Notes: a model not told the origin generated them from the letters alone. A stretch of 27,549 nucleotides of DNA from JBGSLA01 sp041740935 (GCA_041740935.1 JBGSLA010000102.1:1-27549), one strand, 5' to 3'. Numbered from the stretch's first letter, positions 1 through 7,106 are shown. Program-made: numbers and translations.

Positions 1-10
1 CCCCCCAGCC

Positions 11-112
11 CCCCCTCCCAACCCCCTTTAACGGGGCAGGCAAGGCGGGGCTGCCACCCCGACTTGCCTGTCCAGGAAAGAGCGTTAAGGGGTTGGGGGA
101 GGGAAAGTGGGG
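11..112. repeat. Inverted pair of a GC-rich intergenic repeat (family D)
   Basis: Two arms of about 35-50 bases face each other. The left arm (11-45) carries CCAACCCCCTTTAACG followed by GGGCAGGCAAG. The right arm (63-112) carries CTTGCCTG, then CGTTAAGGGGTTGGGGGAGG. A third copy in the same orientation as the right arm lies at 3829-3862, after rpe. No coding signal is seen here. It fills the first part of the 456-base gap before gnd; the gene upstream lies outside the window. Confidence 0.6.
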
Positions 113-126
113 GAGGGGGCAGATGC

Positions 127-180
127 CCACCGGCCCCGGTAGCACGGGCTTCCAGCCCGTGGGCAGCCCCCTCCCCCACA
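127..180 (+). repeat. Palindromic intergenic repeat, family A copy 1
   Basis: The core GGTAGCACGGGCTTCCAGCC (138-157) continues to 164 and contains the palindrome CACGGGCT-TCC-AGCCCGTG. The same 27-base core recurs without a mismatch at 24263-24289, and the flanks (CCCAC before, GCCCCC and TCCCCA after) are also similar, so about 55 bases are shared by two loci 24 kb apart. Confidence 0.75.
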
Positions 181-296
181 CAAACACTTTTCAGGACAGA
201 GCTTGGCGTTCACCGGGGATTCCCAAGCGGGATAATGGGAACCAGAAGAAACCGCCGCTCATAACTCCCGGGTTCTTTAAAAACCAGGAAAAGCCT

Positions 297-350
297 GGTA
301 GCACAGGCGTCCCGTCTGTGCAGGCACAGGTTGACAATCTGTGCCACCGG
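297..350 (+). repeat. Double-hairpin intergenic repeat, family A copy 2
   Basis: Two successive imperfect palindromes are seen: GCACAGGC...GTCTGTGC (301-321) and GGCACAGG...TCTGTGCC (323-345), bounded by GGTAGC and CACCGG. The first matches the family A core found at 24202-24222 with one change. A further hairpin, GGCGGG...CCCGCC, lies at 391-416, about 40 bases before gnd. The rest of 1-456 shows no gene that I can support. Confidence 0.65.
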
Positions 351-456
351 CTGAATGAGCGCTGTGAGCCCAAAACTTTTCATATCAGCAGGCGGGAAAA
401 CTGAGCGCCTCCCGCCCCGGGCAGTAATGCATAAACCTTGAGGCAAAGGGGAAATC

Positions 457-1881
457 ATGAGCCGCGCCGCGTGTGACCTGGGTTTGGTGGGCCTGGGGGT
501 GATGGGCCGCAACCTGGCCCTCAATTTCACCGACCAGGGCTACAAGGTGGCGGTGTACAACCGAACTCCGCAGAAAACCAGGGAATTCGCCGCCGGGGAA
601 GGGGTCGGCCGGGACCTCCAAACGGCTTTCACCCTGGCGGACCTCGTCGAGCTTCTCCGGCCGCCCCGGGCCCTCCTGGTCATGGTCTCCGCCGGGCCGC
701 CGGTGGACGCAGTCATCGACGAGGCGGCCCCCCTGCTGGCGCCGGGGGATCTTATCCTTGACGGCGGCAACTCCCATTTTGCCGACACGGACCGCCGGGC
801 TGCGGCCCTGGCCGAGAAGGGGCTTTTTTTCCTGGGCTTAGGGGTCTCAGGAGGGGAGCTTGGGGCCCGGTACGGCCCCAGCCTCATGCCGGGGGGGGCG
901 AAGGAGGGCTATGAGCAGGTGGCGCCCATGCTGGCCGCGGCCGCGGCCCGGGTGGGGGACGAGCCCTGCGTGGCCTATCTCGGCCCCGGCGGCGCCGGGC
1001 ATTTCGTCAAAATGGTGCACAACGGCATCGAGTATGCCCTGGAGCAGCTCCTGGCCGAAAGCTATGACCTGCTTCACCGGGGCCTGGGGCTCCATTTCGA
1101 CGAAATGGCCGCGGTTTTTGCCGGCTACAACCGGGGTGTGGGAAAATCTTATCTGGTGGAGATCACCGCCCGCATCCTGAGGCGCCGGGATGAGCACACC
1201 GGGGAGCCCCTGGCGGCCCTGATCCAGGATGTAGCCGGGCACAAGGGCACCGGCGTCTGGACCTCCAAGGCGGCCCTGGATTTGGGGACGCCCATCCCCA
1301 CCATCGACGTGGCGGTGGCCCTGCGCCATCTCTCGGCCCTCAAAGAGGAGCGGGAGGCCGCGGCCCGGGTGCTGCCCGGCCCGGGCCCCTTTTTCCCCGG
1401 GCCGGGGGACCTGCAAGGCTTTATCGGCAAACTGGAAAACGCCCTGTTCGCCTCCATGGTGACCGCCTTTGCCCAGGGCCTGGCCCTGCTCCGCCGGGGC
1501 TCCGAGGTGTATGGCTACCACCTGGACCTGGGGGTGGTGGCCCGGCTCTGGCGGGGAGGCTGCATCATCCGGGCGGCCCTCCTGGAGGACATCCTGGCGG
1601 CCTACAATATCCGGCCGGAACTCGAAAATATCCTGGTGGATCCCCATCTCGGTGCCAAAGTGGCCACCCGGCAGGGCGACTGGCGGGAAGTGGTGAAGGC
1701 GGCGGTGGACTGGGGCCTGCCGGTCCCGGGGCTCATGGCCTCCCTGGCCTATCTGGACGCCTATCGCAGCCGGCGCCTGCCCGCCAACCTGATCCAGGCC
1801 CAGCGGGATTATTTCGGCAGCCACACCTATGAACGGGTGGATCGCGCCGGCGCCTTTCACACTGATTGGCTGAGTGATTGA
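457..1881 (+). CDS. gnd: 6-phosphogluconate dehydrogenase, decarboxylating
   Basis: Cytoplasmic enzyme that oxidises and decarboxylates 6-phosphogluconate to ribulose 5-phosphate, reducing NADP. At 474 residues it has the usual length of the long (tetramer/dimer) family. Visible motifs: nucleotide-binding GLGVMGRN (12-19), NRT at 35-37 that normally marks NADP preference, LDGGNSHF (101-108), and the catalytic GHFVKMVHNGIE with Lys185 and Glu192. AGHKGTGVWTS and WRGGCIIRAALLEDI follow, then the C-terminal substrate-binding tail LPANLIQAQRDYFGSHTYER. The ATG is preceded by AAAGGGG at good spacing. pgl starts 6 bases after the stop, so the two are surely co-transcribed. Odd point: after HNGIEY the usual GDMQ is ALEQ. 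Identity is certain; cofactor choice is inferred. Confidence 0.97.
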   Translation: MSRAACDLGLVGLGVMGRNLALNFTDQGYKVAVYNRTPQKTREFAAGEGVGRDLQTAFTLADLVELLRPPRALLVMVSAGPPVDAVIDEAAPLLAPGDLILDGGNSHFADTDRRAAALAEKGLFFLGLGVSGGELGARYGPSLMPGGAKEGYEQVAPMLAAAAARVGDEPCVAYLGPGGAGHFVKMVHNGIEYALEQLLAESYDLLHRGLGLHFDEMAAVFAGYNRGVGKSYLVEITARILRRRDEHTGEPLAALIQDVAGHKGTGVWTSKAALDLGTPIPTIDVAVALRHLSALKEEREAAARVLPGPGPFFPGPGDLQGFIGKLENALFASMVTAFAQGLALLRRGSEVYGYHLDLGVVARLWRGGCIIRAALLEDILAAYNIRPELENILVDPHLGAKVATRQGDWREVVKAAVDWGLPVPGLMASLAYLDAYRSRRLPANLIQAQRDYFGSHTYERVDRAGAFHTDWLSD

Positions 1882-1887
1882 GGCCCC

Positions 1888-2622
1888 ATGGACGCCGGCG
1901 GTCAAATCCGCAGCTTTCCCGACCTGGAGGCCCTGAGCCGGGCGGCGGCCGCCATTTTCGTGGAAGAGGCCAAAGCCAGTACGGCCCGACAGGGTCGCTT
2001 TGCCGCGGCCCTGTCCGGCGGCGCCACCCCCTGGCGGACCTATGAATTACTGGCCGCCGAGCCCTTCCGGGACCGGGTGAACTGGCAGCAGGTGCACATC
2101 TTTTGGGGTGATGAGCGGGGTGTGCCCCCGGAGGACCCCCAGAGCAATTATCGCCTGGCCCGCCGGGCTTTTCTGGAGCATGTGCCCCTGCCCCCGGAAA
2201 ATGTTCATCCCATCCCGGCGTTCCCGGCGGTGGAAATGGGGGCCCGGCACTATGAGACCGAACTGAAAGCCTTTTTCGGGCAGGCAGCCCCTCGCTTCGA
2301 TCTCATCTTTCTCGGGCTGGGCGCGGACGGGCACACCGCCTCCCTGTTCCCCGGCTCCCCGGTTTTGGGGGAGGAAAGGCGCTGGGTGGCGGGCGTGCCC
2401 GCGTCGGGCCAGGGCGTGAGCCGGGTGACCCTCACCGCCTGGGCCATCAACCGGGCGGCCCTGGTGGTTTTCCTGGTGGCGGGGAAAGACAAGGCCGAAG
2501 CCTTGAAAAACGTGGTGGCGGGCCCCCGGCAGCCGCGGCGCTACCCGGCCCAGCTCATCCGGCCGGCCTCGGGGCGAATCCTCTGGTTGGCGGATAAGGA
2601 GGCCGCCGGCGGGCTTTCTTAG
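1888..2622 (+). CDS. pgl: 6-phosphogluconolactonase
   Basis: Hydrolyses 6-phosphogluconolactone to 6-phosphogluconate, the step just before Gnd, so the gnd-pgl pair encodes consecutive reactions of the oxidative pentose phosphate pathway. The 244-residue protein has the family's full length and motifs: ALSGGATP (41-48) at the phosphate site, VHIFWGDERGVPPEDPQSNY (69-88), and FLGLGADGHTASLFPGS around 140-157 with the conserved DGH. The start is placed 6 bases after the gnd stop (TGAGGCCCCATG); GAGG overlapping the gnd stop can act as ribosome binding site. No zwf is seen in the window. No clear terminator follows; instead repeat-like palindromes begin at about 2634. Confidence 0.96.
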   Translation: MDAGGQIRSFPDLEALSRAAAAIFVEEAKASTARQGRFAAALSGGATPWRTYELLAAEPFRDRVNWQQVHIFWGDERGVPPEDPQSNYRLARRAFLEHVPLPPENVHPIPAFPAVEMGARHYETELKAFFGQAAPRFDLIFLGLGADGHTASLFPGSPVLGEERRWVAGVPASGQGVSRVTLTAWAINRAALVVFLVAGKDKAEALKNVVAGPRQPRRYPAQLIRPASGRILWLADKEAAGGLS

Positions 2623-2633
2623 CACCATAGCCA

Positions 2634-2663
2634 GGTGGCACAGGCGTCCTCGCCGGTGCGTCC
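2634..2663 (+). repeat. Palindromic intergenic repeat, family A copy 3
   Basis: GGTGGCACAGGCGTCC then TCGCCGGTGCGTCC: a degenerate family A element directly downstream of pgl. It is most like the copy at 4825-4855 (GGTGGCACCGGTGTCC). The gap 2623-2987 holds this element, the family B element and no supportable gene. Confidence 0.55.
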
Positions 2664-2770
2664 TTGGACGAATTTAAAGTCAAACCTAGGGTATTAAAAC
2701 TGTGCAAATTGCTTCGGGGCCAAGGATGTTTTTTGTAGCCGCAAGCTTTGCCGTGAAAATCCCCCGGCTG

Positions 2771-2845
2771 CAGGGGCGGGCTTAAACCCTGCCCCTACAA
2801 AATGATTTTCATTGCCGGGGGTGGCCATTGAGGCCATGGAAGTTT
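2771..2845 (+). repeat. 75-base intergenic repeat, family B copy 1
   Basis: Begins with a GC-rich palindrome (CAGGGGCGGG...CCCTGCCCC) followed by an unpaired conserved tail: TACAAAATGATTTTCATTG, then GGGGGTGGCCATTGAGGCC, then ATGGAAGTTT. The second copy lies at 5041-5114 and agrees over nearly its whole length with few substitutions. Both copies sit upstream of a plus-strand gene (rpe, wrbA), 142 and 59 bases before the start codon. Confidence 0.75.
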
Positions 2846-2987
2846 AGCTTGCGCCTTGAATTCCACCAGGAAAAGAAAGCCGGCTCGAGCCTTGCTGCTA
2901 CATTTTTTGGCGTTTTGGGAATTGTAGAGATAAATTTTCAAAACGTAATATTTGACGGTAACTTGGTAGGTAAAGGGAATCAGTAAT

Positions 2988-3653
2988 ATGACCAAAAACC
3001 CGAAAAAAATCGCCGCGTCCATCCTGTCTGCGGATTTCGGCCGCCTGGCCGACCAGATTCAGGAAGCGGAAGCCGCGGGGGTGGACTGGATTCACGTGGA
3101 CGTCATGGACGGCCATTTTGTCCCCAACCTCACCATCGGCCTGCCGGTCCTCAAGGCGGTCCGCAAAATCACCAAGCTGCCCCTGGACGTCCACCTGATG
3201 ATCTCCAACCCCCATCTGTACATCAAGGAATATATCGACGCCGGGGCCGACTGGCTGGGGGTGCAGGTGGAAGCGGCCTGGCATTTGGAGCGCCTGGTTC
3301 AGCAGATCAGGGAGCTCGGGGCCAAGGCCACCGTGGTCCTGAATCCCGCCACCTCCCTGTCCACCCTGGAGGTAATTTTGGGGTCCGTGGACATGGTGCT
3401 GCTCATGACCGTCAACCCGGGGTACAGCGGCCAGAAGTTCATCCGGGCCACCCTCCCCAAGATCAACCGGCTCAGGGAAATGATCGACGCCCAGGGGCTG
3501 GAGGTCCTGCTCCAGGTGGACGGCGGCGTGCAGCTGGACACCGTTGACGAGTTGGTGGCCGCCGGGGTGGACGTTTTCGTGTCGGGCTCCGGCATCTTCG
3601 ACGGGGGGGACCTCGCCGGCAACGTCCGCCGGCTGCGGGAGCGCCTGGATTAA
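2988..3653 (+). CDS. rpe: Ribulose-phosphate 3-epimerase
   Basis: Interconverts ribulose 5-phosphate and xylulose 5-phosphate in the cytoplasm, linking the oxidative branch (gnd, pgl upstream) to the non-oxidative pentose phosphate branch. The 221 residues form a complete TIM barrel of normal length. Expected active-site residues are present: Ser11 in AASILSAD, metal ligands His36 and Asp38 in IHVDVMDGHFVPN, His69 in LDVHLMI, and Asp178 in QVDGGV; MTVNPGYSGQKFI (140-152) is the phosphate-loop signature. Slightly unusual: the VHxEA strand reads VQVEA. A weak ribosome binding site (AAAGGGA) precedes ATG by about 9 bases. It is 365 bases from pgl with repeats between, so it is probably a separate transcription unit. 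Confidence 0.97.
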   Translation: MTKNPKKIAASILSADFGRLADQIQEAEAAGVDWIHVDVMDGHFVPNLTIGLPVLKAVRKITKLPLDVHLMISNPHLYIKEYIDAGADWLGVQVEAAWHLERLVQQIRELGAKATVVLNPATSLSTLEVILGSVDMVLLMTVNPGYSGQKFIRATLPKINRLREMIDAQGLEVLLQVDGGVQLDTVDELVAAGVDVFVSGSGIFDGGDLAGNVRRLRERLD

Positions 3654-3828
3654 TACCCAATGAGACTTCTGTGAAAATCTGGAGAAAAGCCGCCCCAGGC
3701 TGAATTTTGCAGGCGAAGGCGCCTGCTCCGCCACATGTTGAATTAGAAGAAGGGCTGTAGGGCGGGAAAGCGCCGCGCTTCCCGCCTTTGGCAGGTATCC
3801 GGGCTCCCAATACCCCCTTGGCAACCGC

Positions 3829-3905
3829 CTTGCCTGCCCCCGTTAATGGGGGTTGGGTGGGGTGTGTGGGGGGTGGGTGGGGGAGCCACTGCTCCCCCAC
3901 CCTCC
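3829..3905 (+). repeat. GC-rich intergenic repeat, family D copy, with strong hairpin
   Basis: CTTGCCTGCCCCCGTTAATG followed by GGGGTTGGGTGGGG matches the inverted pair at 11-112. It continues into a perfect 10-base stem, GGTGGGGGAG (3876-3885) and CTCCCCCACC (3892-3901), with a 6-base loop. It lies between the converging rpe and ubiE/menG genes and could stop transcription from either side, but there is no T-run, so a terminator role is only a guess. A smaller palindrome, CAGGCGAAGGCGCCTG, sits at 3711-3726. Confidence 0.6.
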
Positions 3906-3919
3906 CCCCAGAAAACCCT

Positions 3920-4651
3920 TCAAGGCTTTACCGCGCGGTGGATAATGGCGATGCCGTCGGTCAGGGGGAAATAGTCAACCTGGGCGAAGCCGACGCCCCG
4001 GAGAATTCCGGCAAGTTCTTCCGGCAGGGGAAATTGGCGGATGGAGGTGACGAGATAATCATAGGCCTCCCGGGAGCCGGCGATAACTTGGCCCAAATAC
4101 GGCATGACCCCGAAGGAGTAGAGGTCGTAAAGCCAACGCATGAGGGGATGGAGGGGCCGGGAAAATTCCAGGATGACCAGGCGCCCCCCGGGCCTAAGAA
4201 CCCGGTGCATTTCCCCCAAACCCACCTCCAGCCGGGCCAGATTTCTGACCCCGAAGCCCACTATAATCGCATCCAGGCTGTCATGGGCCAGGGCCAGGCG
4301 TTCCACGTCGCCCTCCACCAGCCAAATGCGCTCTGACAGTCCCGCCCTTGCTATCTTGGGGAGACCGGCCCGCATCATGGCCCGGTTCAGGTCGTAGAGC
4401 ACCACCGCGCCCTGGGGCCCCACCTGCCGGGCCGCCAGCAGGGCCAGATCGCCGGTGCCGCCGCAGAGGTCCGCCAGCCGCTCCCCGGGCAAAAGGCTCA
4501 AAAGGCTGACGGCCCGTCGCTTCCACAGGTGGTGCAGGCCGAAGCTCAGCACCGTGTTCATCAGGTCATAGCGCGACGCCACCCGGTCAAAATGGCGCTT
4601 CACCGCCGCGGTTTTCTGTTGTGGCTGCATCCTGAGAGGTTCCATCCGCAT
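3920..4651 (-). CDS. menG: Demethylmenaquinone methyltransferase (UbiE/MenG family)
   Basis: SAM-dependent C-methyltransferase that makes the last step of menaquinone synthesis (and of ubiquinone in organisms that have it). The 243 residues cover the family: YDLMNTVLSFGLHHLWKR near 28-45, SAM-binding LADLCGGTGDLA (59-70), DLNRAMM, the signature FGVRNLARLEVGLGEMHRVL and RPGGRLVILEFSRP, then YDYLVTSIRQFP. menA at 24373 in the same window supports the menaquinone role, so menG is preferred over ubiE. The start is uncertain: ATG codons at residues 1, 3 and 8 are all usable and none has a well-spaced ribosome binding site. A TATAAT box lies upstream on the minus strand (4673-4678) but without a convincing -35 element. 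Confidence 0.93.
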   Translation of the reverse strand: MRMEPLRMQPQQKTAAVKRHFDRVASRYDLMNTVLSFGLHHLWKRRAVSLLSLLPGERLADLCGGTGDLALLAARQVGPQGAVVLYDLNRAMMRAGLPKIARAGLSERIWLVEGDVERLALAHDSLDAIIVGFGVRNLARLEVGLGEMHRVLRPGGRLVILEFSRPLHPLMRWLYDLYSFGVMPYLGQVIAGSREAYDYLVTSIRQFPLPEELAGILRGVGFAQVDYFPLTDGIAIIHRAVKP

Positions 4652-4824
4652 TAATCTTATTTAATTCTCCAGATTATATCACCATGAGGTTTTCTCGAGG
4701 TTTTGGGGAATTTTTCTTTTAGGAATCTCAGGGCCAGGATTTTTGAGAACTCACATGGACAAAGGCTTTTCCGGTTTTATATTGGTTGTGATGGCCTAAG
4801 CTTTCTCAGAACCACGAGAAGACC

Positions 4825-4855
4825 CGGTGGCACCGGTGTCCTCACCGGTGCATCC
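4825..4855 (+). repeat. Palindromic intergenic repeat, family A copy 4
   Basis: Contains the direct and palindromic unit CACCGGTG-TCCT-CACCGGTG (4831-4850) in the family A frame CGGTGGCAC...GTGCATCC. The sequence just before it (CTTTCTCAGAACCACGAGAA) resembles the family C lead-in in a degenerate form, suggesting the same composite architecture as at 24142-24228. Confidence 0.55.
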
Positions 4856-4904
4856 CGATGGTTCTCGGAGGGGATATTGATGGTGGCCGGTGCCCAGTCA
4901 CACA

Positions 4905-4987
4905 AACTTTTCGTAACAGTCGCTCACGAGCCTCTGGCTCTATCAAAACCAGTAGAAATTCGGTGGGGCGGGCCTTAAGTGCCCGCC
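4905..4987 (+). repeat. Composite repeat, family C copy 1
   Basis: AACTTTTCGTAACAGTCGCT then CACGAGCCTCTGGCTCTATC, AAAACCAGTAGAAATTCGGT and a GC-rich 3' hairpin GGGCGGGCC...GTGCCCGCC. The roughly 50-base lead-in is shared with 24011-24060 and 24142-24193. The three copies end in different palindromes, so the lead-in is combined with interchangeable 3' hairpins. Confidence 0.7.
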
Positions 4988-5040
4988 AATGGCGGCGGCC
5001 ACAAGCCGCTCCATAAATAACGTTTACCGGAAAAAACCAC

Positions 5041-5114
5041 CCGGGGCGGGATCACCCCGCCCCTGCAAAAAGATTTCCATTGGCGGGGTTGGCCATTGTG
5101 GCCATGGAGGTTTT
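5041..5114 (+). repeat. 75-base intergenic repeat, family B copy 2
   Basis: GGGGCGGG...CCCGCCCC hairpin followed by TGCAAAAAGATTTCCATTGG, CGGGGTTGGCCATTGTGGCC and ATGGAGGTTTT. It agrees with 2771-2845 over almost its full length. It ends 59 bases before the wrbA start codon. Confidence 0.75.
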
Positions 5115-5173
5115 AAAAAAGATACCTTGTCTTGCTGGGCGAAGCAAGGCATCACAACCCCAAAGGAGAATCC

Positions 5174-5791
5174 ATGAACATTCTGGTGGTTTACTATTCA
5201 CTTTACGGTCATGTCAGGAAACTGGCCCTGGCCGCGGCCGAGGGGGTGGCCATGGTGCCGGGGGTTGAAGCGGTCCTGCGGCGGGTTCAGGAATTCGATG
5301 ATATCGAACGGCAGGTCATCCCCAAAAGCAGCCACGCCCTGGAGGTCTGGGAACAGCACAAAGATGTGCCGGTGTGCACCCTGGAAGACCTCAGGTCCGC
5401 GGACGGCCTGCTCTTCGGCACCCCCACCCGTTTCGGCAACATGTGCGCCCAGATGAAGCGGTTGTTTGACGCGGCCGCGCCTCTGTGGCTCGAAGGGGCC
5501 CTGGAGGGGAAACCCGCCGGGGTGCTGGTCTCCACCGCCACCACCCACGGCGGCCAGGAAACCACCCCGTTTACCATGATGGCCCCTTTGCTGCACCTGG
5601 GCATGCTCATCGTGGGAGTGCCCTATTCCACCCCGGGCATGCTGCACACCGAAGCGCGGGGCGGCTCCCCTTACGCCGCCTCCACCGTGGCCGGCTCCAA
5701 AAATGAACTACTGCCCACCCCTGAGGACCTGGCCATCGCCCGGACTCTCGGAAACCGCGTGGCCGCCATCGCCAAAAAACTGAAGGGATAG
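5174..5791 (+). CDS. wrbA: WrbA-type NAD(P)H:quinone oxidoreductase (flavodoxin-like)
   Basis: FMN-binding flavoprotein that carries out two-electron reduction of quinones, usually in protection against oxidative stress. The 205 residues match WrbA in length. Motifs: the FMN phosphate loop YYSLYGHVRKLA (7-18), RRVQE, GTPTRFGNMCAQMKR around 90-104, the WrbA-specific STATTHGGQETT, HLGMLIVGVPYSTPG, and GGSPYAASTVAG near the C terminus. The start was chosen at the ATG with AAAGGAG seven bases upstream; the frame opens earlier but the upstream part has no family similarity. It is monocistronic as far as can be seen, with repeats on both sides. A role in menaquinone redox balance would fit the organism but is inference. 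Confidence 0.93.
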   Translation: MNILVVYYSLYGHVRKLALAAAEGVAMVPGVEAVLRRVQEFDDIERQVIPKSSHALEVWEQHKDVPVCTLEDLRSADGLLFGTPTRFGNMCAQMKRLFDAAAPLWLEGALEGKPAGVLVSTATTHGGQETTPFTMMAPLLHLGMLIVGVPYSTPGMLHTEARGGSPYAASTVAGSKNELLPTPEDLAIARTLGNRVAAIAKKLKG

Positions 5792-5896
5792 TTCTGCTTC
5801 CCAGCCCCCACGGGAACAGACCCGCTGACGGTTCCGCCCCTTCAGGGACTGATACCAAGTGGCAATCAAACGGCGACAATGGCTCTCCGACCAGAA

Positions 5897-5930
5897 TAGG
5901 CGCAGGCTGAAGCCTGCGGCTACAGAATAA
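5897..5930 (+). repeat. Palindromic intergenic repeat, family F copy 1
   Basis: Perfect palindrome CGCAGGCT-GA-AGCCTGCG (5901-5918) followed by GCTACAGAATAA. A similar, less perfect copy lies at 12738-12768 (CAGGCACAGGCTGAAGCCCG). Confidence 0.55.
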
Positions 5931-6075
5931 ATTACCTGTTTGAATCCAACTTGCGATAAACCAATTTGCAGACCTTGACATACACAACTCAAGAAAAACC
6001 GACAACCCTCCTTGCTGTCTGATACCGGCAGACTTATGTTAGCCATAGGTAGGTTATGGTTAAGGAGTTGCAGGC

Positions 6076-6258
6076 ATGAAGGTATCCATGGTCATAAAAA
6101 TCATCGCTGGTTTAGCGCTGGCCAGCCTGCTTTTCCTGTCCGCCTGCGCTACCGGCGGGGGACGGCCCGATTCCTACCCTTCCTCATTGTATCAGGAACA
6201 GGAACAAGACCCTTATTTCTGGCGCATGTGGCAGGATCAGCGGGGTATTGGCGGCTGA
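6076..6258 (+). CDS. Small lipoprotein with C-terminal EQDPxxWxM motif (copy 1)
   Basis: A 60-residue predicted lipoprotein. A hydrophobic signal segment (6-20) leads to the lipobox LSAC with Cys24, so the mature peptide would be only 37 residues: a Gly/Ser-rich linker and the tail QEQDPYFWRMWQDQR. The start ATG has a strong AAGGAG site. The tail shares EQDPxxWxM and a closing D(x)R with the second small lipoprotein at 6886-7038, so I regard the two as paralogues although the rest differs. Residue +2 of the mature form is Ala, not Asp, so outer-membrane sorting would be expected under the E. coli rule. No known family is recognised. A probable intrinsic terminator follows at 6270-6296. Confidence 0.75.
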   Translation: MKVSMVIKIIAGLALASLLFLSACATGGGRPDSYPSSLYQEQEQDPYFWRMWQDQRGIGG

Positions 6259-6885
6259 TGGCGCCAACCCAGCCCGCCGGCTGATTCTTTTTGCTTAAAG
6301 CAGGAGGAACCTTCCTGTGCGGGGCGCCCTCCTGCTCCCCTCCTGGGGCCCCGGTATCCTATCCACTGCCAAACTTCAGTTACGCACCTCAAGCCCTCTC
6401 CCAGGAATCAGTCGCCAGAGCCCGGATGAGCCTCTTCGAAGCGCTTCAGCCATTGCTCAAGTCAGCCGCGACCCGGCTGAGCCTCACTTGGTCATCAACC
6501 CATTGCAAATCCTAAAGAAAGTCATCCATCACCGTAGGGACCGGTGGTCCAGAGCCCTTCTCAGAACAAGACCAGATAGGCTATCCCAGCGCTTCCGGGA
6601 TTTCTGTGGTAATGGCCCGCCGCCGTCCTCAGCCATCATCCGGAACCACAAATTCCCGAGCCCTTTACCGTCGGACACCGAGGTGTGAATATGTTTCCGC
6701 CGGATTTGCACTCTTGTAGGGTTTAGTAGGCAGGGGCTTTGACCATAGGCAATTTCCTTAAGGTAACGGATTGAAATCTGAGACCTCTGCTCCCCCTCTT
6801 CCTCAAGCTTGATTCGAAGAGGGCCCAAAAAGCTCTAATTAATCAATGGATTCCAGAATCCTCAAAATCCAAGGAGAAACCCGAA
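6259..6885. other. 627-base gap between the two small lipoprotein genes
   Basis: Apart from the terminator, the gap holds an inverted repeat AGCAGGAGG (6299-6307) / CCTCCTGCT (6328-6336). Open frames exist on both strands (for example 6317-6688 plus and 6529-6828 minus) but have no ribosome binding site, no recognisable family and composition unlike the neighbouring genes, so I do not call them. It could be the remains of a decayed gene. Confidence 0.45.
6270..6296 (+). terminator. Probable intrinsic terminator after small lipoprotein 1
   Basis: Stem CAGCC / GGCTG with the tetraloop CGCC (6270-6283), then ATTCTTTTTGCTT. It is short but has the right T-rich tail and lies 12 bases after the stop codon, which suggests that the 60-residue lipoprotein is its own transcription unit. 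Confidence 0.55.
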
Positions 6886-7038
6886 ATGAAAAAACTCCTG
6901 ATATTAGCCCTGTTGGGCCTACTCCTTTTGCAAATGTCAGCCTGTTCCACCGGAGCAATGTCCAAGAACAAGGCGACGGTCTCTCCCAGCCCAGAAGAAC
7001 AGGACCCCATGCTTTGGCAGATGTTGGGAGATCGGTGA
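6886..7038 (+). CDS. Small lipoprotein with C-terminal EQDPxxWxM motif (copy 2)
   Basis: A 50-residue predicted lipoprotein: MKK start, hydrophobic stretch 4-15, lipobox MSAC with Cys20, and a mature peptide of 31 residues. The ATG has AAGGAG with an 8-base spacer, which is why I accept so short a frame. The mature part runs through a Lys/Ser/Pro linker to PEEQDPMLWQMLGDR. EQDP, the Trp three residues on, the Met two after that, and a closing D-R match the tail of the lipoprotein at 6076-6258. lolA, the periplasmic carrier of lipoproteins, begins 147 bases downstream. Function unknown. Position and motif suggest a conserved binding or anchoring peptide, but that is inference. Confidence 0.75.
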   Translation: MKKLLILALLGLLLLQMSACSTGAMSKNKATVSPSPEEQDPMLWQMLGDR

Positions 7039-7106
7039 GTGGCCGACACCTTGCCCTTTCCCCAATTCAATTGCATATTCAATGCCAGTTTTGCCGGGCA
7101 ACTGTC

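Larger units (their letters stand above)
4652..5173. other. Gene-free 522-base gap filled with dispersed repeats
   Basis: No reading frame here looks coding: codon use does not match neighbours and no family is recognisable. The gap holds family A, C and B elements one after another (4825-4855, 4905-4987, 5041-5114), plus a small inverted repeat around 4988-5017. It separates the divergently transcribed menG and wrbA genes, so promoters for both should lie within it. Confidence 0.7.

Noticed and set aside
847..1905. 352-codon open frame on the minus strand across gnd
   Set aside because: It is the antisense shadow of gnd, caused by high GC and third-position bias; its product is rich in Gly/His/Pro and has no family features.
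3876..3901. Strong hairpin as intrinsic terminator for rpe or menG
   Set aside because: The stem is perfect but neither strand has a T-run after it, and it belongs to a repeat family, so I list it as a repeat only.
4703..4978. Open frame of 91 codons in the gap between menG and wrbA
   Set aside because: It runs through family A and C repeats, and similar frames would arise in each copy; no ribosome binding site.
5977..6041. TTGACA and TATGTT boxes before the first small lipoprotein
   Set aside because: The TTGACA at 5977 has no -10 at 16-18 bases, and the better placed TATGTT has only a weak TTGCTG partner; not enough to call a promoter.
6317..6688. 123-codon frame between the two small lipoproteins
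   Set aside because: No ribosome binding site, Pro/Ser/Arg-rich chance-like product and overlap with an inverted repeat.
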